From: Candidatus Thorarchaeota archaeon
GTDB lineage: Archaea; Asgardarchaeota; Thorarchaeia; Thorarchaeales; Thorarchaeaceae
Assembly: GCA_030638785.1 (NCBI GenBank)
Contig: DAOWDY010000245.1
Coordinates: forward strand, 1 to 17,237
DNA length: 17,237 nucleotides
Reading direction: 5' to 3'
The notes below the pieces were generated by a model. That model saw only the letters and a list, made by a program, of their open reading frames with translations, was not told the DNA's origin and did no database searches. The position numbers and the translations under genes were made by a program. Shown one piece after another: positions 5,191 to 15,484 of this stretch (position 1 is the first letter of the stretch; every line of letters starts with the position of its first letter).

Positions 5191-5211
5191 CTCCCCCACG
5201 AATATGTGGAG
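5191..5211 (+). promoter_or_regulatory. Hairpin that could mask the kinase 1 ribosome binding site
   Basis: GTGGAG (5206-5211) is the Shine-Dalgarno, 12 nt from the ATG. Just upstream, CCCCAC (5194-5199) can pair with it across a GAATAT loop with one mismatch, or CTCC (5191-5194) can pair with its GGAG. Such pairing would reduce translation; whether it matters is unknown. Confidence 0.3.
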
Positions 5212-5223
5212 TTTGGCAACGAA

Positions 5224-8200
5224 ATGCAAGTAAGGGTCTTAGTTATTGATGATGACGAAGACATATTATTCCTCGCCAATCGATACTTATCTTCGGGCGA
5301 ATCAGATATTCTTATCGTACCAGTGAGTAACTCTCAAGACGCACTCCAAGAAGTTGAAACTGGAAACATAGACGCTATCATCTGTGATTTTCACTTAGGC
5401 CCTGAAGAGATGAATGGTTTAGAGTTATTGGAATGGATTAGAGGGCAGCGTCTTGATATACCATTTATCATCTTCACAGGTCGGAGCCGCGAAGAAATTG
5501 CCATTCAAGCATTGAATCTAGGTGCAGATTATTACCTTGAGAAGGGAGATGACTTTGAAGGTCTCTTCACTGAAATCGCCCATCACATTAAGAATACCGT
5601 ACGCAGCAGAAAAACTGAGGAAGCTCTTATAGAAAGTGAACAGAAGTATCGTACTTTAGTTCAATCGATTAGTGATCTAATCTTCGTTCTTGATGCTAAC
5701 GATTGCTTTTCCCAATACCATTCACCTTTCAAAAGTGATCTTCTGATGCAACCAGATGATTTTATGCATCGTCATGTTGCAGAAGCACTACCAGCCGAAA
5801 TCGCTAATCAATATCTGGAACATTCAAAATCTGTAAGGACTACCGGTGTGCGGAGAAAATTCGAGTACTCTATGAAAATCGATGAACAAGAGAAATGGTA
5901 TGAGGCATCTCTTGACCTTCACGAAGATTCAGAAAGTATTGTGGTAACGGTTACTAACATATCAGAAAGAAAACGTTCAGATGATGCATTAAGGGAAAGT
6001 GAAGCCCGCAAAGATAGTATTCTCCGTGTTGCTCCTGTAGGAATTGGGGTTGTGGTTAACAGAGTTTTCCAATTCGTAAGTCAAACTCTTTTGGATATCA
6101 CTGGCTACACCAACGAGGATCTAATAGGAAAAAATACAAGGATGTTATATCCGAGCCAAGAAGAATTCGATAAAGTTGGTTCTGAGAAATATAGGGATAT
6201 TCGAGAGTCAGGAACTGGATCCATTGAAACGAAGTTTGTTAGAAAAGATGGCATAATCATAGATGTGGATCTCCGTTCAACCCCTGTTGTAAAAGGTGAT
6301 TTAGAAGGTGCAGTAACTTTCACTGGACACGATATCACAGATCGAAAGAGAATCGAGCGCGAATTGATAGAAGCTGACAAGAGATGGGTAAATACCTTTG
6401 ACGCTATTCCTGATTTTGTTTCGGTTCATGATACAAACAACGTAATCCTGAAGGCAAACAAAGAACTTCTTGAATTCCTAGGGATGGAAGAAAAAGATGT
6501 TCTTGGCAAGAAATGCTATGAGGTTATTCATCAGACAACTGAACCTCCAGCAGGTTGCCCACATAGTAGAACCATAGCATCAATCCAACCTGTAACAGAT
6601 ACTGTAATAGATCCGAGATTAGGTTGTCCGCTAGATGTTACTACATCCCCCATCCACGATGAGAATGGAGAATTAATTGGGATAGTCCATGTGGCGATGG
6701 ACATGACTGAGCAGCTTATGAAAGCTGCGGCTCTCAAGGAGTCTGAAGAGAAATATCGAAGGTTAGTGGGGGAGTCGCTGCAAGGCATGGCAATTTTGCA
6801 GGAGGGTCGTTATGTTTACGTTAATTCTGCTTTTGCTAAGATATTAGGATACACTGTTGATGAGATTTTGACTTTGTCACTGAATGAAGTAATAGGTACT
6901 GTATACAAAGCGGACCTTGAGAGGCTGAATCAAAATAGAATTTTGATGGAGAAAGGAGATTCATCTACAACACATCACAGATTCAGACGAGTCAGAAAAG
7001 ATGGATCACTGCGCTGGATGGACGCATCTGAAAGAATTACTCAGTTTGATGGAAAACCTGCCTTGCAGGTATTTGAGATAGATATCACAGAACAGGTTGA
7101 AGCTGAAGAAAAAATAAAACATAGCGAATCAAGATTTCGCGGGATCTTTGAAAATGCGGGACTTGGAATTGCACTAATTGACCTAGAGAAAAATATTACC
7201 ACTACCAATTCAGCCTTTCAGAAGATGTTTGGTTATTCTGAAGAAGAGCTTACTTCCATGACCTTGGAGGAGATTTCCCTCCCTGATTCCATGAAGCAGG
7301 ACAGTGAGAATCTAGAGCGAATAATTAGTGAAGGAAATAACCAATACCAAATTGAAAAGCAATATGTAAGAAAGAATGGAGAATTATTTTGGGGATTCCT
7401 CACTGTTACTATAATTAGAGATGAGAAGGGCAATCCAATATTCACAGTTGGAATGGTTGAAGATATTTCAGAGAAGTTACAAGTAAAAGAAGAGCTCCAG
7501 GCGGAAAAGGACAGAGCTCAAATGTACTTGGATATGGCAGGTTCTTTGATACTTTTCACAGATACAGACCTCAAAATCACAATGATCAACAAACAGGGTT
7601 CTAAGATTCTTGGAAGAGATGAGGAAGATATCCTCAATAAGAACTGGATTGAAGAGTTCATTCCTGAAACACATCAAAAGATAATTGCGGATTACATGAA
7701 GGGATTAATTGATGGGAGTGTTGCACCAAGGCAGACCTCTGCTGGTCCAATTATCGCCGCAGATGGATCTCTCCGTTGGATTCAATGGTCGGATGTCCCT
7801 ATTGCAACTATTGGAAATCGTAACAGAGGGATTCTTAGTGCAGGGATAGATATCACGTCCCAAGTTAAAACCAAACAAGATCTTGAGAGAAGTGAAGCAA
7901 GATTCCAAGCTGTCTTTGAAAATGCAGGGATTGGAATGACTGTTGTTGATGTAAATGATAATATCATTCATTGTAACCCAGCATTTGAGAAATTAGTTGG
8001 TTATAGTAGCAACGAATTAAAACAGATGAAAACCGCAGATTTCACTCACCCGGATGATGTTAAGATTGACGCGGAAAAGTTCTCAGAGGTTCTTGAGGGT
8101 ATTCGTGATAGCTTTCAGATGGAAAAGCGATACTATAGAAAGGATGGTAAAATTGTTTGGGTGAATCTTGTTGTGACATGTGTCAGATATGAAGAGGAAG

Positions 8201-10749
8201 ACGTTACCTATGTTGTTGGGATGACTGAAGATATCACAGAGAGAAAGAAAGCAGAGAGTGAACGCGAAGAAGAAGAGAGAAAATTCAAACTTCTATTCGA
8301 ACGTGCACCTATCGCAGTTGCACGAACTGATATGGATGGAAGGATTCTCAGTTCTAATCAGGCCCTGGTTAAGATGCTAGGTTACAGCTCTGAAGAGCTT
8401 GGACAAATGACTGTTCCATCATTTACTCATCCCGATGATTGGGATATTGAACGTGCTCTAGCCTCTGAATTGGATGAAGAGTTAAGAGATTTGTATTCCA
8501 TGGAAAAAAGATTTGTTCACAAAGATGGTCATACAGTTTGGGGCCGTCTCAGTGTTGCGATATCGCGTGATGAAGATAAAAGTAAGGAATTCATTATCGG
8601 GATGGTAGAGGATATCACTGAATCTAAACAGAAAGAACGGACAATACTTGATAGTAGCGAAAACCTGCTATCATTCTTTAGTACTATTGATGACCTTCTT
8701 TTCATAATTCAGATGGATGGAACAATCATTGAAACGAACCAATTTGGATACCGTTTATTAGGATATGAGCACGATGAACTTGTTGGTACTCACATACTTT
8801 CAATTCATCCTCCAGAGAGAAAAGAAGAAGCAGCCAGAATCCTACAAGAGATAATAGAGGGAAAAACAAATCACCTACCCATCCCATTACAGGCAAAAGA
8901 TGGAACAATATTAGATGTTGAAACAAGACTAACTCTTGGTCGATGGAGTGACCAAGATGTTCTATTTGGTGTTTCTCGAGAAGTCAGCGATATACGTCAA
9001 ACTTTGTCTGAACTTGAGGAGAGTGAAAGCAGACATCGCACTATTGTCGAATCAATGAATGATATGATTTTTCTCTTCGATGGCGATAACATCTATACTG
9101 AATGGTATGCACCCAATGAAAGATTACTCGCTCTACCTTCTGATGAGCTTGTCGGCAAGCATGTTTCGGATGTCCTTCCAGCGGATATTGCGGATCTTTA
9201 TTTGAAAAGTGCCGCTCAAGTGAGAGTTTCAAATAATCCTATTACATTTGACTATAGTTTAACTATCAAAGGCGAAATTTATTGGTTTGAGTCTACTATA
9301 AGCCTTCATGCGGATGGCAGTAGCATAGTGGCTGTGGTTCGAGAAGTAACAAGAAGGAAAATTGCTGAAACAGAGATCGAGAAACAAAAGGAGTTCTTTG
9401 AGAAAGTTGTTGATTCTCTCCCCCATCCGCTCTATGTGATTAATACAGAGGACTATACAATCGAACATGCGAATAAGGCCGCAACGGCATACTTGAAAGA
9501 AGGTGTAAACACTTGCTACGAAATGACTCATGATTGTAAAACACCTTGCAGTGGAATCGACCATCCATGTCCATTACATGAAGTCATAGAAACAGGGTTG
9601 CCTGTAGTTACCGAGCATCTTCATGTTGATAAAGAGGGTAGAAAAAGAGAGATAGAAGTTCATTGTTATCCGGTAATTGATCCATCAGGAAAAATTGTAC
9701 AGATGATTGAATATGGAATAGATGTCACTGAACACAAAATAACTCTGAGAGCCCTCGCATCAAGTGAGGAAGAATTTCGACAATTGTATGAAGACGCTCC
9801 ACTAGCGTATCAATCCCTAAATATAGAAGGACGCATAATAAATGTGAATTCAGCGTGGTTGGATACTCTTGGATATTCCCGGGATGAGGTCATTGGAGAG
9901 CACTTCACAAAATTCCTTTCATTATCATCTGCTTCATTTTTTGAAGAGAGGTTTGAACAGTTCCAGGAAAAAGGTGTTGGGGTAGATATTGATTACGAGA
10001 TGGTAAGAAAGGACAACTCTCGGATTCAAGTTAGATTCAATGGCAAGGTCAAAGAAGATGAGAATGGTGAGTTCAAACAGAGCCATTGTATATTCCAAGA
10101 TGTAACAGAGTGGAAACTAGCTGACATATTGCTTAGAAGGCAAAAGGAAGAGCTTGGTGAACTCGCGCATATTATGTCTCACGATCTTGGTAACAAAATG
10201 AAGACTATCCGATCATTTATTGATATCCTGAAGAAAGAATACGATACTGAAGTCTTAGAGAGAATCGATAACATTGCCCAGAAAACCTCTGATCTCCTTA
10301 AATCATCTGCAGACCTTGCCGATGCAGGATTAGTAATTGAGGACAAAGTAAAAGTTGACATTAATAAAATCGCGAGCGAAATTGCAGCTAATATTATCCC
10401 TCAAGAAGTTAGATTTACACAAGATGAGTTTCCTCCTGTGATGGGAAGCGCTCAACACATCGGACAGATTTTTCAGAATCTTTTCACAAATGCTCTAGAA
10501 CATGCTAATGCTACCCATATCGAGCTCAAACGGGAGGACTCACTCTGGGGAACTTCAATTCTTGTAATCAATGATGGAACTACTATTTCAGATGATGTCA
10601 GAGAAAAAATCTTTCTGAGGGGTTTCTCAACAAAAACAGGAGGACGGGGACTTGGGCTTTACATAGTGAGGAAACTTGTCGAAGTACATGGATGGAAAAT
10701 TTCACTTGACGATACGCCCAAAACCACTTTCAGAATTATTGTGAACTGA
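5224..10749 (+). CDS. Giant receiver-PAS(x12)-histidine kinase, kinase 1
   Basis: A 1841-aa protein without membrane segments. Residues 1-118 are a receiver domain with acidic pocket D9-D11, phospho-acceptor D55 (ICDFHLGP), T85 and K107. Twelve PAS modules follow, beginning near residues 138, 260, 384, 506, 634, 760, 890, 1019, 1142, 1267, 1389 and 1514, most ending in a D-I/V-T/S-x-x-K type signature. PAS 11 has a Cys/His cluster (C1431, H1436, C1438, C1442, H1447, C1449); PAS 3 has C431, C445 and C468. The kinase core has H-box MSHDLGNKM (H1653), N-box NLFTNALEH (N1756), a G1 region with NDG at 1783-1785 lacking the usual second glycine, and G2 GGRGLGL (1806-1812). The frame opens 36 codons earlier; I start at the ATG at 5224 because MQVRVLVIDDDED aligns with the N-terminus of kinase 2 and GTGGAG precedes it. 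An in-cell relay is expected; the upstream donor for D55 is unknown. Confidence 0.92.
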   Translation: MQVRVLVIDDDEDILFLANRYLSSGESDILIVPVSNSQDALQEVETGNIDAIICDFHLGPEEMNGLELLEWIRGQRLDIPFIIFTGRSREEIAIQALNLGADYYLEKGDDFEGLFTEIAHHIKNTVRSRKTEEALIESEQKYRTLVQSISDLIFVLDANDCFSQYHSPFKSDLLMQPDDFMHRHVAEALPAEIANQYLEHSKSVRTTGVRRKFEYSMKIDEQEKWYEASLDLHEDSESIVVTVTNISERKRSDDALRESEARKDSILRVAPVGIGVVVNRVFQFVSQTLLDITGYTNEDLIGKNTRMLYPSQEEFDKVGSEKYRDIRESGTGSIETKFVRKDGIIIDVDLRSTPVVKGDLEGAVTFTGHDITDRKRIERELIEADKRWVNTFDAIPDFVSVHDTNNVILKANKELLEFLGMEEKDVLGKKCYEVIHQTTEPPAGCPHSRTIASIQPVTDTVIDPRLGCPLDVTTSPIHDENGELIGIVHVAMDMTEQLMKAAALKESEEKYRRLVGESLQGMAILQEGRYVYVNSAFAKILGYTVDEILTLSLNEVIGTVYKADLERLNQNRILMEKGDSSTTHHRFRRVRKDGSLRWMDASERITQFDGKPALQVFEIDITEQVEAEEKIKHSESRFRGIFENAGLGIALIDLEKNITTTNSAFQKMFGYSEEELTSMTLEEISLPDSMKQDSENLERIISEGNNQYQIEKQYVRKNGELFWGFLTVTIIRDEKGNPIFTVGMVEDISEKLQVKEELQAEKDRAQMYLDMAGSLILFTDTDLKITMINKQGSKILGRDEEDILNKNWIEEFIPETHQKIIADYMKGLIDGSVAPRQTSAGPIIAADGSLRWIQWSDVPIATIGNRNRGILSAGIDITSQVKTKQDLERSEARFQAVFENAGIGMTVVDVNDNIIHCNPAFEKLVGYSSNELKQMKTADFTHPDDVKIDAEKFSEVLEGIRDSFQMEKRYYRKDGKIVWVNLVVTCVRYEEEDVTYVVGMTEDITERKKAESEREEEERKFKLLFERAPIAVARTDMDGRILSSNQALVKMLGYSSEELGQMTVPSFTHPDDWDIERALASELDEELRDLYSMEKRFVHKDGHTVWGRLSVAISRDEDKSKEFIIGMVEDITESKQKERTILDSSENLLSFFSTIDDLLFIIQMDGTIIETNQFGYRLLGYEHDELVGTHILSIHPPERKEEAARILQEIIEGKTNHLPIPLQAKDGTILDVETRLTLGRWSDQDVLFGVSREVSDIRQTLSELEESESRHRTIVESMNDMIFLFDGDNIYTEWYAPNERLLALPSDELVGKHVSDVLPADIADLYLKSAAQVRVSNNPITFDYSLTIKGEIYWFESTISLHADGSSIVAVVREVTRRKIAETEIEKQKEFFEKVVDSLPHPLYVINTEDYTIEHANKAATAYLKEGVNTCYEMTHDCKTPCSGIDHPCPLHEVIETGLPVVTEHLHVDKEGRKREIEVHCYPVIDPSGKIVQMIEYGIDVTEHKITLRALASSEEEFRQLYEDAPLAYQSLNIEGRIINVNSAWLDTLGYSRDEVIGEHFTKFLSLSSASFFEERFEQFQEKGVGVDIDYEMVRKDNSRIQVRFNGKVKEDENGEFKQSHCIFQDVTEWKLADILLRRQKEELGELAHIMSHDLGNKMKTIRSFIDILKKEYDTEVLERIDNIAQKTSDLLKSSADLADAGLVIEDKVKVDINKIASEIAANIIPQEVRFTQDEFPPVMGSAQHIGQIFQNLFTNALEHANATHIELKREDSLWGTSILVINDGTTISDDVREKIFLRGFSTKTGGRGLGLYIVRKLVEVHGWKISLDDTPKTTFRIIVN

Positions 10750-10783
10750 TTAACATATCAAAAGATAGCAGAAGGTAATTATA

Positions 10784-13700
10784 ATGAAACTCCGCGCCTT
10801 GATAATTGACGACGATGAGAATCTCCTATTTCTTGCTAACAAGTTTCTGAAGAACTATTATGAGAATTTGGAGATTGTACCGATTGACAATTCTCAAGAT
10901 GCAATCAAAATGCTCGGAAAAGAATCCTATGATGCGGTCATTTGCGACTATAATCTTGGACCGGATCAGATGAATGGATTAGAGATTCTGGAATGGTTTC
11001 GAAAAGAGGATGTTTCTACACCGTTCATAGTGTTTACTGGACACAGTAGAGAGGAGATTGCAATAAAAGCACTCAACTTGGGCGCGGATTATTATCTAGA
11101 AAAGGGAGATGATCTTGAAGGACGTTTCACCGAGATTGGACATCATCTAGTAAGAAGGGTAGAAGTAAGGAGAACGGAAGCAGCATTGCAGGAGAGCCAA
11201 GAAACTCTTCGCAAGCTCTCAAGAACAGTAGAACTAAGTCCTTCAGCTGTTATTATAACTAACACCGATGGCGTGATTGAATATGTAAACCCTAAGTTTA
11301 CTGAGATGACTCAATACACTCCCGAAGAGGTCATCGGTAGAAATCCATCAATCTTACAATCTGGGCAGACTCCTCCAGATATTTACGAAACCCTCTGGAA
11401 TTTCATTTCTAATGGGAAGGAGTGGCATGGTGAATTCATAAACTTGAAGAAGAATGGAGAGATTTACATAGAAGATGCATGGGTCTCGCCAATTAAGGAT
11501 CCCGCTGGAAAGACAACACACTATGTTGGAGTAAAACAAGATATTACCGAGAAGAAAAAAGCGGCAAAGGAGCTTGAGGATCAGACACACCAACTAGGAG
11601 AACGCGTTAAAGAATTAACAGCAATATTCCGCACCTCACAACTTCTAGAATCATCTCTTCTTATCGAAGATTTGTTTCAGGAGCTTGGTGATATTATTCA
11701 GCCGGCCTGGCAATATCCTGAAATCACATGTGTCAGAACAACATACCAAAGCAAGAAGTATGAAACAGCTAATTTCAAAGAAACCCAGTGGGCGCAATCA
11801 GCAGATATTCTAGTTTCAGGTGAAGTTCGGGGCTGCATAGAAGTCGCCTATCTTGAGGAAAGGCCAGAAATTGTTGATGGACCATTCCTTAAGGAAGAAC
11901 AAGACCTACTTGACACATTAGCATTAATGATTGGCAATTACATTCTTAGAAGAACTGCAGAAGAAGCGATCAAAGCGAGTGAAGCACGATTTAGAGCTAT
12001 GTTTGAAAATGCTAGTGTGGGTATAACAATTGTTGGAGCTGATGACCACATTATTGAGGCTAATGATGTCTATCAAAAGATGCTAGGATATACAATCCAA
12101 GAACTACGTCAGATGACAATTGCGGATTTCACTTATCCTGATGATGCAGAAATTGATGCAGCATTATTTGAAGAAGTTCAAGAGGGAAAAAGAGATAGAT
12201 ATCAGATGGTGAAACGATATCTACGAAAAAATGGCCAGACAATATGGGTCAACTTGAATGTATCATTCATTGTAGATGACAACCAGAACATTGTTTCCAT
12301 CATCGGAATCGTTGAGGACATATCCGAGAAAATAAGGACAGAAGAAGCCTTGGTGGAGATTGAAGCTGAATTCAGGAATATCTTTGAATCCTCCCCCTTG
12401 GGCATGTTCATCTATCAGCTAAAACCCGATGGTCGCCTTGTATTAAAAGATGTAAATCCAGCAGCAAGCGTTATCATGGGGACGAATTTGAATGAATTAA
12501 TAGGATTAACCTTAGAAGAAGCATTTCCACCATTGAAAGATACTGAAGTGCCAGAACGATATCGAGAGGTAGCATCCAAGGGAACTCCGTGGCATTCACA
12601 GGAAATTGCATACTCTCATGGCAGGCTTAGTGGTATATATGAAGTGAATGCTTTCCAAACTGCTCCTAATATGATGGTTGCATCATTTGTTGACATCACA
12701 GCGAAGAAGAGAATGCTTGAAGGTCTTTTATTAACTCAATATAGCATTGATAATGCACCTAACCCCATGCTTTGGTTGGACATCGATGCAAACATTATTT
12801 TCACTAATGACGCTGCTTGTGAATTCTTGGGTTACTCGTCCAAAGAAATGATGGGGCTGAATACGAAGAACTTCTATCCAGAATTTGGTGGGGACCGTTG
12901 GCTCAGATTTCTTGACAATATCAAGGAGAAAGAATCAGATACTATCACCCTTACCCTTTTGCGAAAAGATGGCACCTCACCAATTGTTGATGCTACAGTT
13001 AGCCACTTTGTTTTTGAAGACCGTGAGATGCTTTTCGTGTACCTACAAGATATAACGGAACGAAGAGAGGCAGAGATCTCTTTGATAGAAACCAAAAGCC
13101 GATATGAAACACTCTTCGAGGAGTCACCCATAAGTCTCTGGGAAGAAGATTTCGCTGAAGTTAAGAATTACCTTGAAGAAATTAAATTGTCAGGAGTTCA
13201 GGATATACGCAGTTACCTCACCGAGAATCCTGAAGCACTTCAAAAGTGTATACAACTTGTAAAGATTCTAGATGTAAACAAAGCGACTTTATATCTTCAC
13301 AAGACGGATACAAAGGACGAAATTTACAAAGGAATAGGGGGTTTTCTTTCAGATGAAACAAGACATGGTTTTATCGAGGAATTTGTTGCTATAGCTGAAG
13401 GGAAGGCGCATTTCATTGGTTCCGGAACCAAGGTGATTGTTTCGGGAGAGGAAAAGTATCTTCGTATGAAATGGAGTGTGCCTTCAAAATATAGGAACAC
13501 CTATGAAAAGGTCATCGTATCGGTTCTGGATATATCTGAAAGCAAGAAAGTAGAGAGAGAACTCCAAGAGAGTGAAGAACGATATCGTCTTCTCTACAAT
13601 CGTCTTGCAGACGGATTAGTCCTAGTTGATACTAGCGGAACAATCACAATGTGTAGTGAACAAGCAGCCAAGATAGTCAGGTCTACTCCCGAAAAAGTTG

Positions 13701-15346
13701 TTGGAACAAATTTCCAGAAGTATGTTCACCCCTCGGAACAGGAAAAGATGTTAATGATATTCAAGAGAGGGTTTGAAACCAAAACGTTGAGCGAAGAAGG
13801 ATATGATGTCAAAGGGATTCGTACTGATGGATCAGAATTCTATTTCCACATCGTTAACACTCTTTTATCAGAAGGGGAAAATCCAATAGGCGTTCAAAGT
13901 TTGATTAGTGATATCACTGAGAGAAAGAAACGAGAAGACGCCATCCTTCAGACTCAACAAAACCTTGCTACATTGGTTGAGAATATACCAGTTGTTGCTT
14001 GGACAACTAATGAAAAAGGGGAAACAGTCTATGTTAGTCCCAATATCGAACACATATTCGGTTATACACCCGAAGAAATTTACAGGGACGGATCCAATGC
14101 ATGGGTTAGCAAGACACATCCTGACGATTTGAAAATGGTTCAAGAAGCTTTCAGAGAGGGTTTTGAAAGAGGGATACCCACCAACATTGAATACAGGTTA
14201 CTGCGTAAGGATGGAGAATGGATCTGGATTCATGATTGGTCTACTAGAACTTACGTAAAAGATGGAGAGAGATTTACATCCGGCGTATTTGAGGACATAA
14301 CTGAACGAAAACGTTTGGCTCAAGAGGCTCAATATGTTAGCGAACGTGCTGCAAGATATCTTGACATTGTAGGGGCCATCATCCTGACACTCAATCAAGA
14401 GGGCATTGTTACAATGATAAATCGCAAGGGGTGTGAGATCCTTGGGTATGACATGGACGAGATTGTCGGGAAAAACTGGTTTGATAACTTTATTCCAAGG
14501 AGATCCCTTGAAGATGTACTTGAAGTAAATACCAAGGCATTTTCGGGTAGGGTCAGTGAAATCGAGGTCAATGAAAATCCGATCTTCACAAGAAGCGGGG
14601 AGGAGAGGATGATAGCCTGGCGAAATGTGATTATTCCTGGTGCAGCAAATGATGATGCAATTGCACTCTCCTCAGGGATTGATATAACTGATAGAGAGAT
14701 AAGTCGAAAGGAACTAGAAATACAGAAAGAAGAATTGGGTGAACTTGCCCATATAATGTCTCACGACCTTGGGAATAAAATGCAAAATATCCGAGGATTA
14801 GTTTCTCTGCTGAATCAGGATTATGACGAGGAAGTTCTTCAGAGAATTGATTCTTTAGCAAAGCAGACATTCAGATTAGTAAAATCGTGGGCAACTCTAG
14901 CTGATGCGGGTCAAATTATTCAGAAGATACAACAAGTAGACCTCAATATTATCCTAAGTGACAGGGCATCCACGATTGTGCCAGATAATATTGTATTCAC
15001 ACAAGATTGCTTACCTACTGTATCAGGAAGCCCCGAAAAAATAGGGCAGATCATAGAGAATCTCCTTGTCAATGCAATAGAACACGGTAAGCCTGAGAAG
15101 ATAGAAGTAAAAGTGAAAGAAACTACGGACTTGATTGAAATTTCGTTTTCAAATGATGGAACTTCTATTCCAAATGAAATTCATGATAAGATCTTTGAAA
15201 AAGAGTATACCACCACCGGAAGCGGAAGAGGTTACGGGCTTGCAATAGTGAGGAAAATAGTTGAAGCTCACGGATGGACAATAGACATTTTGGATACTGA
15301 GAAGACGACTTTCAAAATTACAATTCCGAAAAGATTCGTCAAATAA
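10784..15346 (+). CDS. Receiver-PAS/GAF-histidine kinase, kinase 2
   Basis: A 1520-aa soluble paralogue of kinase 1. The receiver (1-118) has D55, T85 and K107 at the same positions as kinase 1. Next come PAS 1 (about 136-259) and a linker, then a GAF-like module (about 277-393) with the recognisable WQYPEITCVR and GPFLKEEQDLL motifs. PAS modules follow near 399, 528, 650, 772, 930, 1055 and 1182. The module at 772-930 is the longer subtype with SPISLWEEDF and VNKATLYLH. The kinase core has H-box MSHDLGNKM (H1327), N-box NLLVNAIEH (N1430), NDG near 1457-1459 and G2 GSGRGYGL (1479-1486). The ATG at 10784 has AAGGT about 7 nt upstream and starts 34 bp after kinase 1, so both are probably on one transcript. 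Receivers and kinase cores are alike while the sensor arrays differ, suggesting one duplicated relay reading different signals. Confidence 0.92.
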   Translation: MKLRALIIDDDENLLFLANKFLKNYYENLEIVPIDNSQDAIKMLGKESYDAVICDYNLGPDQMNGLEILEWFRKEDVSTPFIVFTGHSREEIAIKALNLGADYYLEKGDDLEGRFTEIGHHLVRRVEVRRTEAALQESQETLRKLSRTVELSPSAVIITNTDGVIEYVNPKFTEMTQYTPEEVIGRNPSILQSGQTPPDIYETLWNFISNGKEWHGEFINLKKNGEIYIEDAWVSPIKDPAGKTTHYVGVKQDITEKKKAAKELEDQTHQLGERVKELTAIFRTSQLLESSLLIEDLFQELGDIIQPAWQYPEITCVRTTYQSKKYETANFKETQWAQSADILVSGEVRGCIEVAYLEERPEIVDGPFLKEEQDLLDTLALMIGNYILRRTAEEAIKASEARFRAMFENASVGITIVGADDHIIEANDVYQKMLGYTIQELRQMTIADFTYPDDAEIDAALFEEVQEGKRDRYQMVKRYLRKNGQTIWVNLNVSFIVDDNQNIVSIIGIVEDISEKIRTEEALVEIEAEFRNIFESSPLGMFIYQLKPDGRLVLKDVNPAASVIMGTNLNELIGLTLEEAFPPLKDTEVPERYREVASKGTPWHSQEIAYSHGRLSGIYEVNAFQTAPNMMVASFVDITAKKRMLEGLLLTQYSIDNAPNPMLWLDIDANIIFTNDAACEFLGYSSKEMMGLNTKNFYPEFGGDRWLRFLDNIKEKESDTITLTLLRKDGTSPIVDATVSHFVFEDREMLFVYLQDITERREAEISLIETKSRYETLFEESPISLWEEDFAEVKNYLEEIKLSGVQDIRSYLTENPEALQKCIQLVKILDVNKATLYLHKTDTKDEIYKGIGGFLSDETRHGFIEEFVAIAEGKAHFIGSGTKVIVSGEEKYLRMKWSVPSKYRNTYEKVIVSVLDISESKKVERELQESEERYRLLYNRLADGLVLVDTSGTITMCSEQAAKIVRSTPEKVVGTNFQKYVHPSEQEKMLMIFKRGFETKTLSEEGYDVKGIRTDGSEFYFHIVNTLLSEGENPIGVQSLISDITERKKREDAILQTQQNLATLVENIPVVAWTTNEKGETVYVSPNIEHIFGYTPEEIYRDGSNAWVSKTHPDDLKMVQEAFREGFERGIPTNIEYRLLRKDGEWIWIHDWSTRTYVKDGERFTSGVFEDITERKRLAQEAQYVSERAARYLDIVGAIILTLNQEGIVTMINRKGCEILGYDMDEIVGKNWFDNFIPRRSLEDVLEVNTKAFSGRVSEIEVNENPIFTRSGEERMIAWRNVIIPGAANDDAIALSSGIDITDREISRKELEIQKEELGELAHIMSHDLGNKMQNIRGLVSLLNQDYDEEVLQRIDSLAKQTFRLVKSWATLADAGQIIQKIQQVDLNIILSDRASTIVPDNIVFTQDCLPTVSGSPEKIGQIIENLLVNAIEHGKPEKIEVKVKETTDLIEISFSNDGTSIPNEIHDKIFEKEYTTTGSGRGYGLAIVRKIVEAHGWTIDILDTEKTTFKITIPKRFVK

Positions 15347-15484
15347 CTGCCTCTACAATAACGAGGGTCTACCGGATAATATCTTCACCAGCCAGAACAT
15401 TGCCTATTCTAGCGAGCTCTTGAATTCGTCTCAATTTATTAGAAGGTGAGAGTAGGTCATCATCTTGGGTACGGAAGGATTCTG

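Noticed and set aside
5116..5223. Upstream 36-codon extension of kinase 1
   Set aside because: It includes probable promoter and leader sequence, has no receiver homology, and the paralogue kinase 2 begins at the equivalent of residue 37.
5224..15346. Possible CRISPR or tandem DNA repeats in the PAS arrays
   Set aside because: The repetition is at protein level between diverged PAS modules; no regular identical DNA repeats with unique spacers are present.
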